Program-made: the position numbers and the translations under genes
Assembly: GCA_024684375.1 (NCBI GenBank)
Contig: JAIKWZ010000006.1
Location: 62,001 to 126,000 of the forward strand
Direction of reading: 5' to 3'
Length of the DNA: 64,000 bases
Origin: Clostridiales bacterium
GTDB lineage: Bacteria > Bacillota > Clostridia > Christensenellales > Aristaeellaceae
Notes under the pieces: generated by a model
What the model saw: the letters and a program-made list of their open reading frames with translations, nothing else
The model's database searches: none
What the model was told of the DNA's origin: nothing
Shown here: in pieces, positions 56,409 to 64,000 of the stretch
Numbering within the stretch: the first letter of the stretch is position 1
How the letters are laid out: each line of letters starts with the position of its first letter

Positions 56409-59024
56409 TCAATCCAAATCGTAAAAAACTGTCCTTGCGCCTCTGGAAGTCTTCGTTACCCGGAGTTGCTTCGGTATCCTTTCCCTCAACTCAGGCATAT
56501 GGCTGATTATTCCTATCAATCTGCGGCCCTTTGCAAGGTCGTTAAGCAGAAGCATGGCGTTTTGCAGCGCGTTATCGTCAAGAGTGCCAAAACCCTCGTC
56601 AATAAAGAGCGCATCAAGACGGACCCCTCCGCTCATGGACTGGACAGTATCGCTGAGCCCCAGCGCGAGCGCAAGTGACGCCTGAAATGATTCTCCTCCT
56701 GATAGTGTGCTCACGTCCCTCCATTGGGCTGTATTAGCGTCAAGCACTTCAAGATCCAGTCCGCTCTGGCTGACCAGGTTCGTGCCTGACTGCTTTATCC
56801 TGAGCATGTATAATCCGTTCGTCAATTTTATGAGTCTATCATTAGCATTTGAAACAACAAGCTCAAAATAGTATCGCTGAACATAAGCTTCAAGTGTCAG
56901 TTTCGCGGACTGCTTCTTCTGACCCGCTACAGTGGCGTACATATCCTCCAGCATAGCTCGATATTCCATTGTTTTGTTTCTCAATGGAAGAAGTCTTCCT
57001 ATGTTCGACAATACATCCGAATTGACATTATAGGCGGCTGACAAGTCTGTGTATTCATTTCTCAGAACGGTCTCTTCCGTCTTTTGCTTTTCCAGTGCTG
57101 TTGTCATTTCATTCAGATCGCGGAGTGATTCACCTCCGATGGTTCTGTTGAGCTCGCTTAAAGATGCCTCAAGCGCGGTTATACCATGCTCATACTCGTT
57201 TATTTCGTCGGAAGCGGTCTGGATCTGCCTATCAGATAACAAGGCGGAAAGCATTTCATTGACCGAACCGAAACTGCCCGCAGCCAATTCCTTTTCAAAT
57301 GACATCCGAAGCTTTGCAAGTTCTTCGTTAGAGCTTTTTTCCTGTGCCTCAATCTCGCCGATCCTGCCTTTGAAAGCAGCTATCTCTTTTTCAAGTTCCT
57401 TCACTTTTCCTGAAGTTTGTTCACGTTTAAGCTTAAGCGCGTCTGCGGCGTTCAAAGCATCCCGAGCCGCGTCGGAAAGCTGCTTTACATCAGCGTCAGA
57501 GCCTATGCCAATCGCGATCATCCGTTCATCAGTCTGAGCAAGCCTGTCTTTCAGGATTGATAATTCTGTTTCTTTGGAGCCAAGCTGTTCCCGCGCCTTC
57601 TTACTTCGCGCCTCTGACTCATCAAGCTCCGGCCTGCTGACAAAAGTGGACGCAGGCAAAGCGGGCCTTGGGTGATGGACTGAGCCGCAAACAGGACATG
57701 CTTCGCCCTCTCTTAGCTCGTGCGCAAGCGAAGCAGCCTGACTATGATAAAACGCCTCTTTAACTGCTAAATACCGTCTGTCTGCTTCGATTGATTTGAC
57801 CGACAGACCGTTGAATTCTTTTTCAGTCCTCTCAAGCACAGTTTTCAGCTCTGTTTTAAGCTGGATCTCTTTGCATAAAGACTTTAGCAACTCATTTTTT
57901 GCCCTAAGTCTGGTCTCTTCATCGACGGTCGATTCCGCTTCCATCTTAGCCTTTTCAGCTTCACTTAAAGCCTCCATGGCAAGCTGATGTTGTTTCTGCA
58001 CTTGTAAAAGTGTATCTTTTATCGCTGATACCCTTTCGAGTCCAGCGTTAAGCTTCACATACTTATCGTTAGCTTTCGCGGCAAATCCTGCTAAGACCAA
58101 TTTCTGCTTGACAGTTTGTATCGCAGTCTGCTTTTCTTTTAGTTTCTCAAGCTGTTCGCTTTTTAATTCTCTTTCTGCTATACATTTATTGATCAACTGT
58201 CCATGCGCTATCCCGGCTTCCAGAGCGGATGAATTACGTCGTAATTCTTCTATCCTTCTTTCCATGTCTTTAAGCTGCTCCGACTGGGAATAGGCATGCT
58301 GCTGCAAAAGAGGGAAAAGACGATTCGAAGAGAAGGGTTTGAGCTTAAGCTCGTTTATTTCATCGTCTGATGAAACGATCTTGCCAGAAAAAAACAGTAT
58401 TTCCGCTTCAAGTCTGGTTTGTGCGTCAGTTTCTTTCCTGCACTTTTCCTTTAAGCTCTGCTGTACGTTTGCATAAATGCCAGTATCAAACAGCTTCTGA
58501 AACAGTATCCTGCGCTGGTCGCTGGAGGAATTCAGAATTTTGAGAAAATCACCCTGTGCGATCATTGCGGTACGGGTAAACTGGTCCTGAGTAAGGCCAA
58601 GCAGTTCTATGACCTTGGAATTGACCTGGTTCAAACCATCCACGCACTCGCCTGTAGCGACATTAGTCAGGTTCGCTTTGGCAATTTGCACGGTCTCGCC
58701 TTCTCCCACCAGTTTGGGACGTTTATACTCAGGCGACCGCTTAAGCAGCCATTCTTCTCCCCTGTGCTCAAACTGCAACAGCACAAAAGTATCCTGTGCC
58801 GGCAATGCGTAGTCCGATCGGAAACTTTTCCCCGTGCGTCTTTCCCGACCGCCAGAGGCTTCACCATAGAACGCAAAGGTTATCGCGTCGAATATCGTTG
58901 TCTTGCCCGCTCCAGTATCTCCGGAAATCAGATACACGCCCTGTGTGCCGATCTGTTCAAAATCAATGACTTCTATATCGGCATAGGGCCCAAATGCGGA
59001 AATTGTCAGTTTAAGCGGTCTCAT
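56409..59024 (-). CDS. sbcC: Exonuclease SbcC (SMC-like ATPase)
   Basis: LISGDTGAGKTTIFDAITFAFYG, CPVCGS Zn-hook, TLSGGESFQASLALALGLSD, LDALFIDEGFGTLDD. Confidence 0.95.
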   Translation of the reverse strand: MRPLKLTISAFGPYADIEVIDFEQIGTQGVYLISGDTGAGKTTIFDAITFAFYGEASGGRERRTGKSFRSDYALPAQDTFVLLQFEHRGEEWLLKRSPEYKRPKLVGEGETVQIAKANLTNVATGECVDGLNQVNSKVIELLGLTQDQFTRTAMIAQGDFLKILNSSSDQRRILFQKLFDTGIYANVQQSLKEKCRKETDAQTRLEAEILFFSGKIVSSDDEINELKLKPFSSNRLFPLLQQHAYSQSEQLKDMERRIEELRRNSSALEAGIAHGQLINKCIAERELKSEQLEKLKEKQTAIQTVKQKLVLAGFAAKANDKYVKLNAGLERVSAIKDTLLQVQKQHQLAMEALSEAEKAKMEAESTVDEETRLRAKNELLKSLCKEIQLKTELKTVLERTEKEFNGLSVKSIEADRRYLAVKEAFYHSQAASLAHELREGEACPVCGSVHHPRPALPASTFVSRPELDESEARSKKAREQLGSKETELSILKDRLAQTDERMIAIGIGSDADVKQLSDAARDALNAADALKLKREQTSGKVKELEKEIAAFKGRIGEIEAQEKSSNEELAKLRMSFEKELAAGSFGSVNEMLSALLSDRQIQTASDEINEYEHGITALEASLSELNRTIGGESLRDLNEMTTALEKQKTEETVLRNEYTDLSAAYNVNSDVLSNIGRLLPLRNKTMEYRAMLEDMYATVAGQKKQSAKLTLEAYVQRYYFELVVSNANDRLIKLTNGLYMLRIKQSGTNLVSQSGLDLEVLDANTAQWRDVSTLSGGESFQASLALALGLSDTVQSMSGGVRLDALFIDEGFGTLDDNALQNAMLLLNDLAKGRRLIGIISHMPELRERIPKQLRVTKTSRGARTVFYDLD

Positions 59025-60141
59025 TTAGCTGTGCCTCTTTGTAAAGCTGCAAGAACAGCTCAGTCTGTGCTTTGGAAGGCTCAACGCCGTTGTTCTGGCT
59101 GCTGTAAAACTCAACGAAGAGTTGTTCAGGGCTAAGAGCGTTTCTTACGTCGGCAGCTTCCGGGTGAATTCTGTCCACGCGAGTTTTGGAGTTCAAGACA
59201 TCATGCCTTACAAGGTTCGGAAAAACGTCCTGAGCGCGCCGATACCAATCCCTTGGCGGAAGTTCGTCATTAATCGTCAGCCAGATGTAATCATCAGATT
59301 TCTGCGCCGAATCAATTTCGCTGAAGCTGCAATACACATGTCTTACGTCTCTGAGCGGAACGATCGGGAGCTGGGTGACGGAAAGCTCGCCTTTCCCTTT
59401 CAGTTCAACCAGATCAACGCCTTTTTTCTGATCGCATTCTCCAAAGGAGTATTTGAGCGGGCTGCCCGAGTAACTGATATAAGGTTTTCCGACCCGCTGG
59501 GCGCCGTGCAGATGACCTAAAGCCACGTAATCAAATTGTTCAAGGATCTGCGAATCCACGTTATCCAAAGTACCAACCGACAGTTCTTCACTGCCTGACA
59601 GCTCACCGCCTGTAATATACTGATGCGCAATAAGTACATTTCTGGTCGAATAATCGATCTGCGTCGAGTCAAGCAGCAGTTTTACGGCATCGGTATATGA
59701 CTTGATTTCAGCATCCGGTCTAAGCAGGCGCACATTGTGTGGGCGAACAAACGGAAGTAGATAAACATATATAGGTCCTTGTTCGTCCTCCAAAGCATAG
59801 CGCCTGAGCGTTTTTTCGGATTTGCCCGCCGGGTAAACACCGCTTTTCTCAATGAGGCGCCCGAAGTAATCTATCCTTTGGCCTGAGTCGTGATTGCCGC
59901 TAACCACAAACACTTTGCAGTTCAAAAAAATGGCTTTATTGAGGAAGGCGTCAAACAGTTCCATGGCGTCAGCCTGTGGAGAAGCCTTCTGATATACGTC
60001 TCCGGCGATCAGCAGCGCATCGACGTTATATGCTTTTATATACGCTATAATTTGATCAAGAGCATGCCTCTGGTCATCCAGAAGGCTTAGATCGCCTAAA
60101 ACCCTTCCCAGATGAAGGTCACCTGTATGTATAAATCTCAT
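59011..60141 (-). CDS. sbcD: Exonuclease SbcD (metallophosphoesterase)
   Basis: MRFIHTGDLHLGR, ALLIAGDVYQ, VVSGNHDSGQR, ALGHLHGAQ. Confidence 0.96.
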   Translation of the reverse strand: MRFIHTGDLHLGRVLGDLSLLDDQRHALDQIIAYIKAYNVDALLIAGDVYQKASPQADAMELFDAFLNKAIFLNCKVFVVSGNHDSGQRIDYFGRLIEKSGVYPAGKSEKTLRRYALEDEQGPIYVYLLPFVRPHNVRLLRPDAEIKSYTDAVKLLLDSTQIDYSTRNVLIAHQYITGGELSGSEELSVGTLDNVDSQILEQFDYVALGHLHGAQRVGKPYISYSGSPLKYSFGECDQKKGVDLVELKGKGELSVTQLPIVPLRDVRHVYCSFSEIDSAQKSDDYIWLTINDELPPRDWYRRAQDVFPNLVRHDVLNSKTRVDRIHPEAADVRNALSPEQLFVEFYSSQNNGVEPSKAQTELFLQLYKEAQLNETA

Positions 60142-60142
60142 T

Positions 60143-60304
60143 TCAGTTTTCCAGTTCCTCGAGAATTTCGCTGGCTCTCACAATATATTCCAGCGCCCTA
60201 TTAAGCTCCTTGTTGAGCGAAGGCTCATCCTCAGCAAGTTCCTCGATCTCGTCCGCAAGCTCAAGCAGCTCGTCGTTGATCTCTTCAAGTGCCGATTTTT
60301 TCAT
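60143..60304 (-). CDS. Small acidic helical protein (53 aa) of unknown function
   Basis: MKKSALEEINDELLELADEIEELAEDEPSLNKELNRALEYIVRASEILEELEN preceded by ggagga; start re-placed from 60334. Confidence 0.6.
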   Translation of the reverse strand: MKKSALEEINDELLELADEIEELAEDEPSLNKELNRALEYIVRASEILEELEN

Positions 60305-60361
60305 TATTCCTCCTAAAGACAGCGGACACGCCATTAAGACGTGTCCGCATCAAAGTATGTT

Positions 60362-62599
60362 TTAGCCTCTCACAGAACGTATAACGACTGCCAGAGTGTT
60401 TGCAACAGTTGACATGGTCTTGATGAATATGTCAAGCGCAACACCTACGACATCCTTGCGCGTATCGCCTACGGTGTCACCGGTAACTGCTGCCTTGTGC
60501 GCGGCAGTACCCTTACCGTGGCCTTCGATAGCTCCGGATTCAATATACTTCTTCGCGTTATCGAACGCTCCACCGGAGTTACCCATAAAGATAGCTCTGG
60601 GGATCGCAACGACTGTCGCGCCGACTAAGAGACCGCCCACAAACTTGACGCCAAAGATGAAGCCCGCCACAACGGGGATAACGACCGCCAGAACGGACGG
60701 GATCAGCATCTTTTTCAGCGCCTGTTTGGCGGCAAGCTGTACGCACATGTTGTAGTCAGGCTTCACCTCACCCTCCAGAACGCCGGGTTTGGAGAGCTCG
60801 GCGTCTCCAACGTCAGCCATGACCCTTGCAGACTCGATCGTATTGTCGGTAAGCATGGCGGAGAAGTACTCGACCAAAGCGCCGCCGATAACGCCGCCGG
60901 CCACGACCACATAATCAGCAAAGTCAAGCGTGATCTTGGTGAACTCACCGAAGTAGCAGTTTTCAACGTATGCAACAATAAGTGAAACAGTAGCAAACGC
61001 GGCAGAGCCGATCGCAAAGCCCTTGCCGATAGCAGCAGTGGTATTGCCAACAGCATCCAGTTTGTCGGTGATGACACGCACGTCAGGATCCAGGTGGCAA
61101 GCTTCAGCTATTCCACCCGCATTGTCTGCAATAGGCCCAAAGGCATCTATAGATACGGTGGCACCTACGAAGGACAGCATGCCCAGAGCAGCTGTAGCAA
61201 TGCCGTAAACACCGCAAAGCGCGCCGGAGGCAAACAGCGAAACGCCAATGAGCAGTATGGGAAGCAGGCAGCTCCTCGAACCTACTGCGTCACCTTTGGT
61301 GACTACGAAAGCTTCGCCTTCAGTGGCTATCTCGGCCAGCTTCTGGGTGGGTTTATAATCCGTGGAGGTGTAATACTCTGTGATAACACCGATCAGCACG
61401 CCGCTGATAATTCCCAGCACAGCGCAGACCCAAGGAGACACAAAGCCCCATTCAAAGCCCATGAGCTTTAATACGGAAGCACCTTCACCGGCGAACATGA
61501 TCGCCGCAGCTCCAAAGCCGAGCACAACGGTAAAGCCCGCGCTGATCCACGTGGAAAGATCCAACTCACGGCTGGGGTTGTCGCTCATCTTTTTCTTGAA
61601 CTGCGCATAGCCCAGACCCAGCAGGCAGCCCAAGAGACCTAATCCGGCCAAAAGGATCGGGAACAGGTGCATTCTGGTAAGGAGTGTTTCAAGTTTATCG
61701 GAAACAGCGGAAAAATCTGATGCATTCTCCATACCAAACGCAGTTGAAACCTCACTTAGTTTGGCAGCCGCGGCTTCCCCGCCGTGTACCAGGATCGCGT
61801 CTTTGATACCATTAAACAGACTTACGGCAATCATGATGGAGGCTGAGATGGTGGCGACGAAGCTTTCCAGCAGGTCGGAGCAGTTGCCGGCGATATCGTT
61901 TACGTTATCGCCAATAAAGTCCGCAATGACGTTTGGAACGCGAGAATCGTCTTCAGGCATGTCGTGCCGGATCTTGGCAAGGATATCGCTTGAAATATCT
62001 GCAGCCTTAGTGTAGTTGCCGCCTGCTACACGGTTGAACATGGCGACCAGTGAGCAGCCCAAAGAATATGTGCTTATGCGCATAAGCGACGCGCTCACAT
62101 TTGGTATCGAGGTTATAAAGCCGCCGCCTGTGGAGTCGTGCTCTACGCCCCAGAACATGAGGATGATAAGCATACCCAGCATGCCGAACGCCTGCACGCC
62201 CAGACCGGAAATGCTGCCGCCCGTCAGCGCGACCTTAACTGTCTCGCCTATGGACTTGGTCTCTCTGGCCTTATTGGCGGTACGCACATTCGCGTAGGTC
62301 GCGGACCTCATGCCCATGACGCACACAAAGCTGGACATCAACGCGCCTACTATGAAAGTAATGCCTGCGGTTTTTTCAATAAACAGACTCAGGACCGCTG
62401 CCAAAAGTATGACGACCAGCCCGACCGTAAGGAATTCGGTTTTTACAAATGTTCTGGCTCCGCTGCGTATCGTTGCAGCAAGCTCTATCATTTCCTCTGT
62501 GCCTTCGTTGAGCTTCTTTATGTTGATATAGTTCCAACAAACGTAAGCTATCGCGCACAGAACAATGAAGAGCATGGGAATCCATACCAACCAGGTCAT
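60362..62599 (-). CDS. hppA: Membrane-bound ion-translocating pyrophosphatase (M-PPase), K+-dependent type predicted
   Basis: About 16 TM; NIAGNCSDLLESFVATI, FGPIADNAGGIAEACHLDPDVR, AVGNTTAAIGKGFAIGSAA, GNSGGAFDNAKKYIE. Confidence 0.95.
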   Translation of the reverse strand: MTWLVWIPMLFIVLCAIAYVCWNYINIKKLNEGTEEMIELAATIRSGARTFVKTEFLTVGLVVILLAAVLSLFIEKTAGITFIVGALMSSFVCVMGMRSATYANVRTANKARETKSIGETVKVALTGGSISGLGVQAFGMLGMLIILMFWGVEHDSTGGGFITSIPNVSASLMRISTYSLGCSLVAMFNRVAGGNYTKAADISSDILAKIRHDMPEDDSRVPNVIADFIGDNVNDIAGNCSDLLESFVATISASIMIAVSLFNGIKDAILVHGGEAAAAKLSEVSTAFGMENASDFSAVSDKLETLLTRMHLFPILLAGLGLLGCLLGLGYAQFKKKMSDNPSRELDLSTWISAGFTVVLGFGAAAIMFAGEGASVLKLMGFEWGFVSPWVCAVLGIISGVLIGVITEYYTSTDYKPTQKLAEIATEGEAFVVTKGDAVGSRSCLLPILLIGVSLFASGALCGVYGIATAALGMLSFVGATVSIDAFGPIADNAGGIAEACHLDPDVRVITDKLDAVGNTTAAIGKGFAIGSAAFATVSLIVAYVENCYFGEFTKITLDFADYVVVAGGVIGGALVEYFSAMLTDNTIESARVMADVGDAELSKPGVLEGEVKPDYNMCVQLAAKQALKKMLIPSVLAVVIPVVAGFIFGVKFVGGLLVGATVVAIPRAIFMGNSGGAFDNAKKYIESGAIEGHGKGTAAHKAAVTGDTVGDTRKDVVGVALDIFIKTMSTVANTLAVVIRSVRG

Positions 62600-62644
62600 G
62601 TTCGCTCCCCCTTAATTGTTGTCTTGCTTGATCAAAGCCATATA

Positions 62645-62674
62645 ATTATATCACATACAGTCTTCCATGTTCAA
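62645..62674 (-). promoter_or_regulatory. Promoter of hppA
   Basis: Minus strand TTGAAC, 18-bp spacer, extended -10 TGATATAAT. Confidence 0.5.
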
Positions 62675-62709
62675 GCTTTTTTCCTGGCATGAAGCTGTGT
62701 GTAAACGTC

Positions 62710-63267
62710 CTATTTTTCATTACCCTCGCTGTCGAACAAGGGAAGCTTTTGAAGGTAGAGTATATCTTCCCGTTTTGTGGCGTCTCCTTCTGCAAGGATC
62801 GCCATACGTCCAACGATATTGCCGCCGGCCTTGTTTACAAGCTTTTCAAGCGCCTTCAGGCTTTCACCTGTGGATATCACGTCATCCACTATCAGCACGT
62901 TTTTGCCCCGCATGTATTCGGCGTCCGCTCCGTCGAGATACAGGTGCTGCCTGTGATCAGTGGTGATTGAGTCCACCTCAACACCGAAAACGTTTTTCAT
63001 GTAAAGCTTTGTGGCTTTCCTGGCGAGCAGATAGCGGTTTACTCCCTTCTGCCTTGCCATCTCGTGAGCAAGCGGGATCCCTTTGCTCTCAGCGGTAATG
63101 ATGATGTCATGGGCAGGTGCTTTTTTGAGCAGATCCCTTGCGCACGCGACCGTAAGCTCAACGTCCCCGAAAATAACGAAGCCTGCGATACAGGTCGTGT
63201 CGTTGATGGGACAGATCGGCAAATCCCTTTGCAAACCTGCCACCTGGATAGTGTAAAACTCCTTCAT
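62710..63267 (-). CDS. Purine (adenine-type) phosphoribosyltransferase
   Basis: PRPP motif VLIVDDVISTGESLKALEKL; APRT-like IIITAESKGIPLAHEMAR. Confidence 0.88.
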   Translation of the reverse strand: MKEFYTIQVAGLQRDLPICPINDTTCIAGFVIFGDVELTVACARDLLKKAPAHDIIITAESKGIPLAHEMARQKGVNRYLLARKATKLYMKNVFGVEVDSITTDHRQHLYLDGADAEYMRGKNVLIVDDVISTGESLKALEKLVNKAGGNIVGRMAILAEGDATKREDILYLQKLPLFDSEGNEK

Positions 63268-63310
63268 GACATTCTCTCCTTTTTTATTGTTGTTCGCCTT
63301 CAGGGCGTAG

Positions 63311-63784
63311 TCAGTACACGATCAGATCCGCACTACGGGCACCGCATACGCGCATCAGCTCTTCCGGGGAAAGCTTTATCTGAACTCCTCTTTTTCCTCC
63401 GCTGACTGCGATCTCATCCAATAGTAAAGCAGTCTCGTCTATAAAAGTTGGGAGATTCTTTTTCATTCCTATAGGACTGCAACCGCCGCGTTCATACCCT
63501 GTAAGAGGCTTAAGTTCCTTTACGTGAATCATTTCAACAGCTCTGTTTCCGCTCGCTCTGGCACACTTTTTCAGGTCAAGCTCCTCCGCGACAGGAATCA
63601 CGAAAACACTGAGCCCGGTTTTGTCGCCCCTGGCGACAAGAGTTTTAAACACTGTCTCCGGGCTGAGACCCATCACCTGAGCAGCATGTACGCCGCTCAG
63701 ATCCTCTTCGTCCCATTCATATTCGAGGGACGTAAAACGTATCCCCGAGCTTTCAAGGATCCGCATTACGTTGGTGGTAAGCAT
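63311..63784 (-). CDS. ybaK: YbaK/EbsC family Cys-tRNA(Pro)/Cys-tRNA(Cys) deacylase
   Basis: ETVFKTLVARGDKTGLSVFVIPVAEELDLKKCARASG, LTGYERGGCSPIGMKK. Confidence 0.92.
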   Translation of the reverse strand: MLTTNVMRILESSGIRFTSLEYEWDEEDLSGVHAAQVMGLSPETVFKTLVARGDKTGLSVFVIPVAEELDLKKCARASGNRAVEMIHVKELKPLTGYERGGCSPIGMKKNLPTFIDETALLLDEIAVSGGKRGVQIKLSPEELMRVCGARSADLIVY

Positions 63785-64000
63785 ACTTCCTCCGGATAGT
63801 CAACACGCATTAGTGTCAGGCCCTGCGCAGGGGCAGTGACGCCTAAGCAGAGCCTGTCTCCGGTGGCTAAAGCCCTCCCGATGCAGCCGCTTTCCAGCTT
63901 GCCGCTGCCAACGCCGATAAGTGTGCCCGCGATTATCCTGACCATATTGTACAGAAAACCCGTTCCATAAATGCGCATTTCGAGGAAAGGGGCGTTATCG
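63766..64000 (-). CDS. truA: tRNA pseudouridine synthase A (partial, N-terminus off the right edge)
   Basis: GTGFLYNMVRIIAGTLIGVGSGKL and C-terminal GLTLMRVDYPE are typical TruA; frame continues past the window edge. Confidence 0.9.
   Translation of the reverse strand, partial: DNAPFLEMRIYGTGFLYNMVRIIAGTLIGVGSGKLESGCIGRALATGDRLCLGVTAPAQGLTLMRVDYPEEVCLPPT

Noticed and set aside
1-64000. CRISPR arrays, prophage, transposons, toxin-antitoxin, defence islands, NRPS/PKS
   Set aside because: Read for direct-repeat arrays, integrase/transposase motifs and defence signatures; none seen. Short repeats cannot be fully excluded by eye.
1-64000. tRNA or rRNA genes
   Set aside because: No GTTCGAATC-type T-loop with flanking CCA/acceptor structure or rRNA segment noticed; tRNAscan-SE/barrnap would be decisive

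Overview
A gene-dense, Clostridia-like (Bacillota) chromosomal window with no rRNA, tRNA, CRISPR array or transposon that I could recognise. (1) 1-19.7 kb is a minus-strand housekeeping block: prkC(partial)-prpC-rlmN-rsmB-fmt-def-priA-coaBC-rpoZ-yicC, then ligA-pcrA-HAD-rluA-yigZ-tyrS-aminotransferase, the last pair preceded by a T-box leader with an apparent Tyr (UAC) specifier. (2) 19.7-41.8 kb is a glycan-utilisation locus. It holds a LacI regulator divergent from a YtcP/LplB-type ABC importer, plus two GH29, a GH43-like, GH31, apiosidase-like (DUF5060/DUF4038) and CE15-like enzymes, an 891-aa alpha-glucuronidase-like protein and a URO-D-fold protein. Inside it sits a sugar module: FucI-type isomerase, GlpK-like FGGY kinase and a split transketolase. 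That module resembles the D-apiose/apulose transketolase route but with a different isomerase fold. (3) 43.4-48.5 kb is an electron-bifurcating-type [FeFe]-hydrogenase operon with an embedded HATPase protein. (4) 48.6-64 kb has a divergent guanylate kinase with a C-terminal extension, deoD, a strikingly enlarged SecG (651 aa), rnr, sbcCD, a membrane pyrophosphatase, a phosphoribosyltransferase, ybaK and truA (partial). The strongest candidates for something undescribed are the SecG with a ~575-aa acidic, internally duplicated extracytoplasmic extension, and the putative apiose-glycan locus with its non-canonical isomerase and motif-degenerate URO-D protein. All family calls come from reading motifs by eye; no database search was run.
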